Positions 28,904-39,700 of a stretch of 64,000 bases of DNA are shown one piece after another. Position 1 is the stretch's first letter. Every line of letters starts with the position of its first letter. Made by a program: the position numbers and the translations under genes. The stretch covers positions 32,355-96,354 of the forward strand of contig MKJX01000066.1 of assembly GCA_001942415.1 (NCBI GenBank). The letters are read 5' to 3'. A model generated the notes under the pieces. That model did not search any database and was not told where the DNA came from. It worked only from the letters and a program-made list of their open reading frames with translations. The DNA is from Pseudonocardia sp. CNS-139. GTDB lineage: Bacteria > Actinomycetota > Actinomycetes > Mycobacteriales > Pseudonocardiaceae.

Positions 28904-29427
28904 TCAGGCGCGCCCGGCGAGCACGTCGAGCCAGCCCTGGGCGGTCGGCCCGTCGAACGGCGGGCGGCCGTCGGTCACGCCCGCAGCACGTCCGCGCACG
29001 TCCGCTCGGCCAGCGCGACGATCTCGGCCGGGTAGCCGTAGCGCACGCGGTGCTCGGCGAACTCGTCCTCGTCGTCGACGAACGTGCGGCCGCCGCGCTC
29101 GCGCACGACGTCCAGGTCGAGGTCGACGGCCCGCACCGTTGGCCCGTCCCACTCGCCGGGCGTGGCGATGTCGACGTAGATCGGCACACGCGCGGTCGAC
29201 AGGTACGAGTAGAAGGACGCGAGGTACCCGACGCCGTCGGGCACCAGCACGACGTGGTCGTAGTCGTTGACGAACCTGGCACCGGGACGGGCGATCTCCG
29301 TGCCGCGCGGGGAGCCGAGCCAGGTGCCGTGCTCGTCCGCGCCGAGCCGGAACGCGTCGTACTCCCAGTGCGGGCTGCCGTCCCACTTGCGGAACGCGAT
29401 GCGCACCGCGCCGTCCGCGCCGCTCAC
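28904..29427 (-). CDS. DUF402 domain protein, frameshifted near C-terminus
   Basis: About 174 residues. Core text IAFRKWDGSPHWEYDAFRLG, ARFVNDYDHVVLVPDGVGYL, VPIYVDIATP and AVDLDLDVVRERGGRTFVDD matches DUF402 proteins, a fold shared with the FomD-type nucleotide hydrolases (Asp/Glu metal site). A stop follows ADVLRA at 28975, but a single lost base near 28982 would restore the tail VTDGRPPFDGPTAQGWLDVL ending at 28904, as in homologues. GTG start overlaps the upstream small gene by GTGA. Confidence 0.72.
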
Positions 29428-29621
29428 CGCCGGCCGGACCGCCGGGCCGTCCGGGCCTCGACGACGGCGACCACGCGGTCCACGAGCCGGTCGACGCCCA
29501 CCGCGGCGCCCCAGCAGAGCGGCACGACCACGAGTGCGGCCAGCACGACCTGGAAGACGAACGGGAGCTGGGTGAGCCACAGCTCCACGGCGTCCCACCA
29601 GTCTGCGACGGCCCTCACCAC
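29424..29621 (-). CDS. Small membrane protein upstream of the DUF402 gene
   Basis: About 65 residues from a GTG at 29621 (or 29618). One or two membrane helices: WLTQLPFVFQVVLAALVVVP, LCWGAAVGVDRLVDRVVAVV. The ORF reaches 29720, but that would run into the divergent dehydrogenase promoter. Coupled to the DUF402 gene by a GTGA overlap. Function unknown. Confidence 0.5.
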   Translation of the reverse strand: MVRAVADWWDAVELWLTQLPFVFQVVLAALVVVPLCWGAAVGVDRLVDRVVAVVEARTARRSGRR

Positions 29622-29718
29622 TTTTATCCACCCCGCCGGCTCCGCAAGCTCCGCCGGCTGCCATCCCCCGGCGAGCTTCACACAGTAGCCCGACTCGATG
29701 TTGACTAGGTTTCGAGGC

Positions 29719-30682
29719 ATGTTCGCCGTCTACGCCGCCGAGCCCAACGCCGAAGCCCCGCTCGACTCGCTGACGGCCGGCGAGCGGCCGGATCCCGAGG
29801 CCCCCGAGGGCTGGGTCGAGGTCGCCGTCACGGCGGCGAGCCTCAACATGCACGACATCTGGACGCTGCGCGGCGTCGGGATCAAGCCGGAGCAGTTCCC
29901 GATGATCCTCGGCTGCGACGGCGCCGGCACGCTTCCGGACGGCACCGAGGTCGTCCTCCACTCCGTGATCGGCGACCCGGACTGGCGCGGCGACGAGACG
30001 CTCGACCCGCGGCGCACGCTGCTGACCGAGAGGCACCAGGCACGTTCGCGGAGAAGGTCGTGGTCCCGCGGCGCAACGTGGTGCCGAAGCCGGCCGGGCT
30101 CACCGCCGTGCAGGCGTCCGTCATGGGCACGGCGTGGCTCACGGCCTACCGGATGCTGTTCACGAAGTCCGGGCTGCGGCCGGGGCAGACGATGCTCGTG
30201 CAGGGCGCGTCGGGCGGCGTGTCGACGGCCCTCGTCCAGCTCGGACGGGCGGCCGGGCTGCGCGTCTGGGTGACGGGACGAAGTGAAGCCAAACGGGCGA
30301 TAGCCGACAAGCTGGGCGCACACGCGACGTTCGCGTCCGGCGATCGGCTCCCGGAGCGCGTCGACGCGGTGTTCGAGACGGTCGGCGACGCCACCTGGGC
30401 GCACTCGATGCGGTCGCTCAAGCCGGGCGGCACGATCGTCGTCTCCGGGGCGACGAGCGGCCCGAACCCCACCGCTGACCTGCAACGACTCTTCTTCCTG
30501 CAGCTGCGCGTGGTGGGCTCGATGATGGCACGCGCGGCGAGCTGGCCGATCTACTGGAGTTCGTCGCGGAGGCCGGGATCGTGCCCGAGGTCGGGCTGGA
30601 GCTGCCCCTGCGGCAGGCCGAGGAAGGTTTCCGTGCAATGCTCGACGGCGAGACGCCGGGGAAGATCGTATTCACGCTCTGA
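29719..30682 (+). CDS. Zinc-type alcohol dehydrogenase-like/quinone oxidoreductase, frameshifted
   Basis: About 321 residues of the MDR superfamily. GroES-like N-terminus (VEVAVTAASLNMHDIWTLRG), then the nucleotide fold LVQGASGGVSTALVQLGRAA and KPGGTIVVSGATSG. Ends PLRQAEEGFRAMLDGETPGK. The Zn-ligand Cys cluster is not evident, so it is closer to zinc-free quinone oxidoreductases. Two bases are missing, near 30037 and 30540. ATG at 29719 with GAGG close upstream. Confidence 0.82.
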
Positions 30683-30773
30683 AACCGTCCATCGCGCTGT
30701 ATGCGCCGTTCGTCGAGCGTTCCCGGTTCCTGAGAGCCACCTACGCCCTTCTCAGCACGTACAGTGTGTGACC

Positions 30774-31245
30774 GTGTCTGAGCCATCAAGTCGTACGGCG
30801 CTGGCGGGCCCCCGACCCGCGGCGCCGCGAGTCACAGGACTGGTCGAGCTTCTCGACCGGTTGGACCGCGCGGTCGCGGCCGCTTGTCCCCGGTCACCTC
30901 GGCGGAGGGAGTCAGCCGCGACGGCTGGCGGGTGCTGCTGATGCTCGCCCGCGGCGGCGGTCGCAGCATGGGCGAGATCGCCGCGCACACCGCGCTTCCC
31001 GCGCCGACGGCCACCCGCGTGGTCGACCGGCTGGTCGCCGCGCAGCTCGCCTACCGGCGCACCGACCCCGTCGACCGGCGCCGGGTCCTCGTCCACCTCG
31101 CGGCGCGGGCCGGGCCGTCGTCGAGCGCGTCTGCGGACGCGTGGAGCGCCGGGCCGGCGAAGCCCTCGGTTCCCCCCACACCCCCGAACGCGCGCAGCTC
31201 GCCGAGCTGCTCGAAGCGCTGGCGCGCCACCCCACCGCCAGCTGA
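30774..31245 (+). CDS. MarR family transcriptional regulator, frameshifted
   Basis: About 158 residues. Helix-turn-helix SMGEIAAHTALPAPTATRVV, then DRLVAAQLAYRRTDPVDRRR, a good MarR winged helix. Bases are missing near 30880 and 31115; the repaired tail ends ALARHPTAS. TACAGT at 30760-30765 is a good -10 that would put the transcript start at the GTG (leaderless). CTGAGA/TCTCAG (30730-30735, 30750-30755) may be an operator over the -35. The upstream dehydrogenase is a possible target. Confidence 0.75.
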
Positions 31246-31308
31246 ACCAACTCTCCCCCGACAACCCCCCGACAACCCCGATACCGACTCCCCGCCCCCG
31301 ACTCCCCG

Positions 31309-31966
31309 TCAGCCGCGCGCGAGTGCGCGGTCCAGCCGTTCCCGGTCCCGCACCCCGAGGTGTTCACGGGCCGCCGCCATCCCCGGCAGGCGGTCGCGCG
31401 CCACGGTCGTGGCCGCCATGACGTCCGCGACGGTGATGCCGTGTGCGGGGCGGTCGAGCACCGTGACCGGGTCGCCGGCCAGCACGGGTCCGGGCGTCTC
31501 GACGGAGAGGTACGCGCCGGGCAGACCGGCGTCGAGGAACCGCTTGATCAGGTCGGGCACGCCGCGGAACCCGGCGAACACCCGGCACGGGGTGCGCGGC
31601 CCGCGCACCCGCAGCACGGCGGCGCCGACCTGCCAGCGCTCGCCGACCACCGCGCCGGAGCAGTCGATCCCGTCGAGCGTCAGGTTCTCGCCGACGCCGC
31701 CGGGCCCGATCTCCTGGCCGAGCTCGCGCCCAGAACGCGAGGTCGGCGGTCGAGTAGGCGTAGACGGCCTGGTCCGGGCCGCCGTGGTGGCGGGTGTCGC
31801 AGACCGTGTCGCCGGCCACGCCGTCGACGGTGAGCAGCACCGGCCCGGCCACCGGTCGCTTGTCGATGCCGGTGCGCCCGCCGTCCTTCTCCATGGCCCA
31901 CTCCGCGGTGCGCACCGCCGCGACGTTCACCGCCACGACCCGTCCTGCGTGCTGTCCGGCGTTCAC
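31309..31966 (-). CDS. MOSC domain protein (YiiM-like), frameshifted
   Basis: About 219 residues. MOSC domains bind sulfur-carrying or molybdenum-cofactor groups. Motifs: HHGGPDQAVYAYSTADLAFW, then VGERWQVGAAVLRVRGPRTP with a Cys two residues on (PRTPCRVF), the family's conserved Cys. Net two bases are missing near 31730. GTG at 31966 overlaps the stop of the upstream membrane gene by GTGA. Substrate unknown. Confidence 0.78.
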
Positions 31967-32355
31967 GGTCCTCCCACCTGCGATCCGAGCAGCGAGTCGG
32001 CCGTGGCCCGGCCCGCCGCGACGTACGGGAACGACGCCAGCAGCACGGCCGCCAGCGCCAGCACCACGAGCCGGCGCAGCCAGGAGCCGTGGGCGCACAG
32101 CCAGCCCGCCGTGAACGCCACGGCGGGCGGCAGGGCGAACTGGTAGAGCGCGGTGACCTCGGCGGCCGGGTCGTCGCCCGGCGGGCCGCCGGTGGCCGCG
32201 TTGACCACGATGCCGAACACCACGACGGTCACCAGCCCGACGACCAGGAGCACCAGGCGGCCCTTGGCCCGGCCGGCGGCCACCCCGATGAGCAGAACGA
32301 CGGCCAAGACGACGGCGGCGACCGGTATCGACACCGGATAGGGGCCCACCTGCAC
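31963..32355 (-). CDS. Small integral membrane protein
   Basis: 130 residues, about four hydrophobic helices (SIPVAAVVLAVVLLIGVAAG, LVLLVVGLVTVVVFGIVVNA, LPPAVAFTAGWLCAHG, LVVLALAAVLLASFPYVAAG). GTG start. Precedes the MOSC gene with a 4-bp overlap. Not recognised. Confidence 0.55.
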   Translation of the reverse strand: MQVGPYPVSIPVAAVVLAVVLLIGVAAGRAKGRLVLLVVGLVTVVVFGIVVNAATGGPPGDDPAAEVTALYQFALPPAVAFTAGWLCAHGSWLRRLVVLALAAVLLASFPYVAAGRATADSLLGSQVGGP

Positions 32356-32451
32356 GGGTCCAGCCTACGGAGCGTCGATCGCGGTGTCGCTCAAGCGGGG
32401 CGGGGAGGGTCGCGGTCCTAAGGTCTGCGCACCCGCCCGAGAGGAGCACCC

Positions 32452-32826
32452 GTGCCCCGCACCGTCCTCGCCGTTCTCGCCGCCGCCGCCGTACTGGCCG
32501 GCGGCGCCGCGCTGGCCGCCCCCGCGCTCGCGCAGTCCCCGCGCGACGTCGCCGCCTGCCACGACGGCACCTGCACGCTGACCGTGACCGGTCCCGTCGA
32601 GATCCCGCTCGACGGCCGCGCCGGCGTCGGCGTGCTGAACATCGTGGACGTCGGGCCGGGCTCGGTCACGTTCACGACGCGCCGCGGGCCGGGCGTCGGG
32701 CTCGTCACCGTGGCGGAGAACGGCTCGACGCGCTTCGGCAACAACCGCGCGACGCTCACCGTGCACGTCGGCGAGGTGACCGGCGGCACCGCGCGGGTCG
32801 CGCTGCGGACGGCCGCGCGCCGGTAG
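32452..32826 (+). CDS. Small secreted protein
   Basis: 124 residues with a clear Sec signal peptide (VLAVLAAAAVLAGGAALAAP, cleavage near ALA-QSP). The mature part is beta-rich with one close Cys pair (ACHDGTC). GTG start behind GAGGAG. Intact. Not recognised; a small exported binding or cell-wall protein is a guess. Confidence 0.6.
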   Translation: MPRTVLAVLAAAAVLAGGAALAAPALAQSPRDVAACHDGTCTLTVTGPVEIPLDGRAGVGVLNIVDVGPGSVTFTTRRGPGVGLVTVAENGSTRFGNNRATLTVHVGEVTGGTARVALRTAARR

Positions 32827-32828
32827 CG

Positions 32829-34667
<1,839 letters not shown>

Positions 34668-35028
34668 TGTCGTTCCTTCGTGTGGGGTCGTCCCATGGTC
34701 CCACGCCGCTCGCCGACCAGGGCCGATCGGGGGAGCACCGCCCTTGCCGAGGGTCGGCGGGGCCCGGGAGGATCTGGCGGCATGACGGACTGGCAGCCGC
34801 GGCTGCGCGCCGCGATCACGCCGTCTGATCACGTTCAGTGATCATGCGATCACGATCCGTTGGATCTCGTCCGGGGTTGCCGTCCTACCCCCCGGGGCAC
34901 CCGATCTCCGTGCCACGATGGCTGTGCACGTCGGACTCCGGGACGGCGACACCGCCTCCCACCTGCGCCGGGACCCCAGCTCCGGCGTCCCCGAGCAACC
35001 CGTCCGGCCTTTCCGCAGGGGGCTACCG
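34668..35028. other. 361-bp intergenic region with a TGATCAC palindrome
   Basis: Divergent region between lepA and the diguanylate cyclase. TGATCAC at 34826-34832 and GTGATCA at 34838-34844 form a perfect inverted repeat with a 5-nt spacer, and further GATCAC copies lie on either side (near 34814 and 34849). It is a possible operator. A 19-codon ORF at 34782-34841 is probably chance. Confidence 0.4.
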
Positions 35029-36774
35029 GTGACAGCGATGCGCCCTCCGGGGCCGAGCGGCGCGGGGCCCGACTGCGCGCTCGTCGCGGGCGCCGACGCG
35101 TGCCGCTGCGCCCACGACGCCCCGTTCCTGACCGACGACCAGATCATCGCCCGCGCCATGAGCATGCTGCGCTGGGAGCAGCGGGCGAGCCCGGCCGGCA
35201 AGCACGCCGCCCGCACCGGCCTGGACGCGCTGCTCGAGCAGGCCCGCGGCCGCGGCCCGTCCACGCTCGTGGCCGAGCTGCTGCGGATGTGCGTCATGGT
35301 GCGGATCCTCGGCGCCGACCCGGCCGACGCCGAGGACGTCGAGACGCTGCTCGCGGAGCTGATCGAGATCGCCGAGCTGGACGGCGACCCGCGCCGGCTC
35401 GGCGACGCCGCCACCCTGCGCGCCCACCGCACCGCGGTGTTCGGCCAGGGCGAGAACGCGCTGGCGACGCGGCGGCGGCGTTCGCGATCCTCACCGACAT
35501 CACCGCGCCCGGGCCCGGCGAGGACCCGGCGCGCTGGGCCCGCGACCTCTCGCGCAGCCTCAACGGGCTCGTGCTCGTGCTGCTCAAGCTGGGCTCGCAC
35601 GAGCTGGCCGACGAGGTGTCGCAGCGCGCCGTCGCGGTCTCGGAGACGGCCGGGTCGCCGATGGACCGGCTCGTGCACCAGCTCAACCGGGTCCGGCTGC
35701 AGCTGTCGTGGGCGCTGCGGCTGGAACGCGGCGGCCGGGACGCCGCGGCCGCCACCCGGTTCGTCGGCGCGGCCCAGACCGCGCAGGTCGCGGCGCGGCT
35801 GTGGGCGCCCGCGATGGCCCCGAGCGGCGGCGGCACCCGCCCGGCGGCGCAGGAGGTGTCGGTGATCGGCGCCGCGTACGCGCTGCAGCGCCCGGGCCCC
35901 GAGCACCTCGACCTGCTCTTCGGGCTGCAGCGGGTGGCGCACTTCGTCGAGGACCGGATCATGCTCGCCATCGCGACCGCGCGCTGCCTGCTCGCGGAGG
36001 GCCGCCCGGCCGACGCCGTCGCCGCGCTCGGCCCGCTGCACGAGGAGCTGCGCGACAACACGTCGGACGCCGTGCTCGCGCTCGCGCTGCACCGCGAGTT
36101 CGCGCGGATGGACCACCTCTCGCGGCACCCGTCCGACGGCTCGATCGCGCTCCAGCACTACTCGGCCGCGCTGGAACGCGAGCTGTGGGCGCTGCGCGAG
36201 GCCCGGCTCACGGCGCTGCGCAGCCACTACGAGAACCACCGCCTCGCCCGCGAGCACGGCGCCGTCACCGCCCAGGCCATGCAGGACCCGCTCACCGGCC
36301 TGCCCAACCGCCGCGCCCTCGACCTCTTCATGGCCGAGACGGCCGCGCCCCGGCGCCCAGCCGTGCGCCGTCGCGCTCGTCGACCTCGACGGGTTCAAGG
36401 ACGTCAACGACGTCCGCTCGCACGCCGCGGGCGACGCCGTGCTCCGCGAGGTGGCCGGCTGCCTGCGCACGGCGCTGCGGGCGCAGGACCTCGTCGCCCG
36501 CTACGGCGGCGACGAGTTCGTGGTCGTGATGCCCGCGACGCCGCTGCCGGTGGCGTCGGCGGCGCTGCAACGGGCCGCGGACGCCGTCGCCGCCCTGCCG
36601 GCCGAGGTCGCGGCGGGCGTCACCGTCTCGATCGGGGTGGTGCGGGCGCCGCACGACGGGGAGCCGTCCGCGGCGCTCGCGGCCGCGGACGCCGCCATGT
36701 ACCGGGCGAAGCGGGCGGGGGGCAACACCGTGGTCAGCGGTGGGCCGGTGTCGGCGCACACCCATGCGCGCTGA
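35029..36774 (+). CDS. GGDEF domain diguanylate cyclase with long N-terminal helical region, frameshifted
   Basis: About 582 residues. The C-terminal cyclase domain has DPLTGLPNRRALDLFMAE, DLDGFKDVNDVRSHAAGD and the active-site RYGGDEFVVVMP. RAQD lies five residues before GGDEF, a canonical inhibitory I-site, so c-di-GMP feedback is expected. The first ~400 residues are helical and TPR-like in look (FVGAAQTAQVAARLWAPAMA, RCLLAEGRPADAVAALGPLH). Missing bases near 35470 (one) and 36360 (two). Start GTG at 35029 has AGGGGG 6 nt upstream. No membrane segment seen, so it is probably cytosolic. Confidence 0.85.
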
Positions 36775-36922
36775 CCGTTCGGGGCCGGACCGTTCGGGGC
36801 CGAAGCACCCGGAACGGGCCGGAACCGTCGGACCGCCCGGGTAGCGTCGAAGATCGGGGTGACCCCCCGGCGCGCGGGGTGAGCTGTGTCCGGCGAGTTG
36901 CCGACTTGCGAAATCCCGCAGA

Positions 36923-37674
36923 TCAGGCCGACTCCCAGAACTTCACGAGCGCCTGCGCGCCGCGGTCCGGGTCCTGCGTCATCCACCAGTGCCCCAGCCC
37001 GTCCAGCACCTCGACGCGCGCCCCGGCCCGCGCCGCGGCGCGGCGGTGCTGCTCGTCCGTGCCGGTCATGGCGTCCTCGCTCGGCCGCAGCGCGAGGCCC
37101 GGCCGCGCCGCGGCGGCCTCGATCCCGGCGCCCAGCGCGGCCATCGCCGGCTGCGCCGCCGACCGGTAGAGCGGCAGGATGCACGCACCCATCGCCGCGC
37201 CGATCCCCGGCACCACCCGCTCCGCCACGGCCGCGGCCATCCCGGCCTGCGACAGCTGGGCGGCGAGCACGTCCCGCGGCGCGGCGACCATCCGGGCCAC
37301 CGCCTCCTCCCCCGCCCCGGCGTCTGCCACACCCGCGCCAGGTCGTGCCAGACGTACTCCGCGTCGTAAAGCCCGAGCACGTCCGAGGCCCACGTGCGCA
37401 CCAGCCCGGGCCGGGCGGTCACGGCGTTGAGCACGTGCCCGCCGCCCCAGTCGTGGCCGACGAGGTCGACCGGCTCGTCGAACGCCGCCAGCTCCGCGAC
37501 CAGCCAGTCCCGGTACTCGGCGACGGTCGCGCCCCATCCGTCCGGCACGGGCGCGCCGAACCCCGGCGGGGCGAGCCGGACGGGCTCGGGCACACCCAGC
37601 GCCGTGAGCGAGTCGACGAGCGGGTCCCACACGGCCTGGGTCTCCGGGTTGCCGTGCACCAGCACTACTGTCAT
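36923..37674 (-). CDS. Alpha/beta hydrolase, frameshifted
   Basis: About 250 residues. The oxyanion region is VLVHGNPETQAVWDPL and the nucleophile elbow VDLVGHDWGGGHVLNAVT, where Asp replaces Ser, as in epoxide hydrolases and haloalkane dehalogenases. The C-terminal His region is EVLDGLGHWWMTQDPDR. One base is missing near 37320. ATG at 37674. Substrate unknown. Confidence 0.82.
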
Positions 37675-37888
37675 GTACTGAGCCAACCGGCCGTGCTCCG
37701 ATGGCGTCAATGACCGGCACCCCGCTGATCCGGTCGTCCGGTGCCGAACCGGCCCGAACCGCCCCGAACTGTCGGGCCCCTCGGGTAAAGTTTGATCTAG
37801 GGGTGTCCCCCGACGCGATGGGCGACGTCTGCCCCGACTCGTTGCTACGGCAACCGGAATGTTGAACGCGTATCCACGGCCCGGGCCC

Positions 37889-38755
37889 TCACGCCAACCG
37901 CGTCATGTCCACGTTCACGGCGAGCGCCGCCGCCTTCCCACCCGAGTACACGCCCTTGAGCGGCGGCACGTCCGCGTAGTCCCGCCCGACCGCCACCCAC
38001 ACGTGCCGGTGCGCGATCGGCCATGTCGTTGGGTCGGGGTCGTAGCCCCCCACCCACCCCCACCGGGTCCCACGCCCTCGACCCCCACGCGTGGGCTCTC
38101 GCCCCCCCGCACGGGTGTCGCGCACCTCGGGTGTTCGCGCGCGGGCAGCAGGGTACCCCCGAGACGTACGGCCCCGGGGATGCCCATCTCCCGCAGAAGC
38201 AGCAGCGTGAGGTGCGCGAAGTCCTGGCAGACGCCCTTGCGCGTCCCCCACGCCTCGACGGCCGACGTGTGCACGCCGGTGGTCCCCGCCTGGTACGTGA
38301 GGTGCGAGCGCACCCAGCGGCCACGCCGCCAGCACCGCCTCGGCCGGGTCCTTGCCGCGGCGCAGCGCCCGCGCGGTGCGGGCCAGGTCGCGGTCGCGCG
38401 GGACGTAGCGGGTGAACTCCAGCGTCTCGGTGAACCGGTCGCGGAAGCCGTCGCTGCCCAGCTCGGCCCAGGTCGCGGTGCGCACCGGCTCCATCGCATC
38501 GGCCGTCTCGACGACCGACGTCGCCGTGACGGCCAGCTCGGTGTGCGGCGCGTGCAGGTCGAACGCCGTGACCGTGGTGCCCCAGTAGTCCGTGTACCGG
38601 TACGACCGCGTGGCCGGTGTGGTCTCGATCCGGCTGACGATCACGTTCTGCCGGTTGTCGGTGCGCGGCGTGAGCCGCACCTCGTTGTACGACTCGTGCA
38701 CCGGCGCGGCGTACGAGTAGCCCGTCTCGTGCACGACCCTGATCCGCCAGCCCAC
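37889..38755 (-). CDS. Transglutaminase-like protein, multiply frameshifted
   Basis: About 285 residues. N-terminal bundle WRIRVVHETGYSYAAPVHES and EVRLTPRTDNRQNVIVSRIE; catalytic Cys in AWGTRKGVCQDFAHLTLLLL; C-terminal VAVGRDYADVPPLKGVYSGG. The His region, normally GESHAWVE, lies in the damaged part. Two bases are missing near 38330. Between 38030 and 38170 many G/C runs look one to three bases too long, so frames change several times. Its GTG start and the alpha-E stop overlap (TAGTG). It belongs to the widespread transglutaminase/alpha-E/ATP-grasp trio, possibly a peptide-forming or peptide-tagging system (inference from literature). Confidence 0.85.
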   Translation of the reverse strand: MGWRIRVVHETGYSYAAPVHESYNEVRLTPRTDNRQNVIVSRIETTPATRSYRYTDYWGTTVTAFDLHAPHTELAVTATSVVETADAMEPVRTATWAELGSDGFRDRFTETLEFTRYVPRDRDLARTARALRRGKDPAEAVLAAWPLGALAPHVPGGDHRRAHVGRRGVGDAQGRLPGLRAPHAAASAGDGHPRGRTSRGYPAARARTPEVRDTRAGGREPTRGGRGRGTRWGWVGGYDPDPTTWPIAHRHVWVAVGRDYADVPPLKGVYSGGKAAALAVNVDMTRLA

Positions 38756-39698
38756 TACGACACCTCCGGCGCGGTCCACGCCACCCACGGGGCGGCATGG
38801 AAGTACTGCAGGGCGACGGCGTCACCGACGTCGCGGATCGTCGACTGCAACCCGAGCAGCTGCGCCGGCAGGTCGTCGAGCAGCTCCTCGGGACGCAGGA
38901 ACTCCAGCTCCGAACGCGCCCGGCCGAGCAGCCGCAGCGCCTCGCGCGCGCCCCGATCCGGGTGACCGGCCGGTTGTCCAGCTCGGACAGGCACAGCTCG
39001 GCCTGCCGCAGCGCGTGGAACACCGACCGCGGGAAGAGCCGGTCCATCAGCAGGAACTCGACCACCCGCCCCGCGTCGACGGCCCCGCGGTACGTCCGCA
39101 GGTACGTGTCCTGCGCGCCCGCCGAACGCAGCACGGTGATCCAGCCCGGCGACGACATGCGGTCCGACACCCGCGACAGCAGCAGCCGCACGACCATGTC
39201 GACCCGCTCGACCGAGCGCCCGAGCAGCAGGAACCGCCAGCTGTCGTCCCGGCTCATCGTCGACGCGGCCAGCCCGGAGAACATCGCCGCGCGGTCCTCG
39301 ACGTAGGAGAAGAACGCGTGCGGCCCCACCCAGCGGGCGTAGCGCTGCCGCTCGGGCAGCGCGTTCCACGTGACGTTGAGGCACTCCCACATCTCGGCGG
39401 AGACGACCTCCCGGGCGCCGCGCGCGTTCTCCCGCGCCCGGGAGACGGACGAGACGATCGAGCCGGGCTGGTCCACGGAGTAGCCGACGAGCTCGGTCAG
39501 CGACCACGCGTCGAGCAGGTCGCCGTCGGGCGGCTCGACGCCGAGCACCCCGAGCAGCGTGCGGGCGGCGTCGTCGGCGTCGACGGTGGCGTCCTCGAGG
39601 AGCTGGTGCACGGACACGTCGAGGATGCGCGCCGTGTCGTCGGCGCGCTCCACGTAGCGCCCGATCCAGTAGAGGCTCTCGGCGTTGCGGGCGAGCAC
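38755..39698 (-). CDS. Alpha-E domain protein (DUF403), frameshifted
   Basis: About 314 residues, almost all helical. LARNAESLYWIGRYVERADD at the N-terminus, LLGRSVERVDMVVRLLLSRV in the middle and LDDLPAQLLGLQSTIRDVGD near the end are typical. One base is missing near 38957. GTG at 39698 follows the ATP-grasp stop by 2 nt. Function unknown; always coupled with the ATP-grasp neighbour. Confidence 0.88.
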
Positions 39699-39700
39699 GG

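Noticed and set aside
34782..34841. 19-codon ORF before the diguanylate cyclase
   Set aside because: No leader-peptide signature, no ribosome binding site, and it overlaps the palindrome cluster; likely chance.
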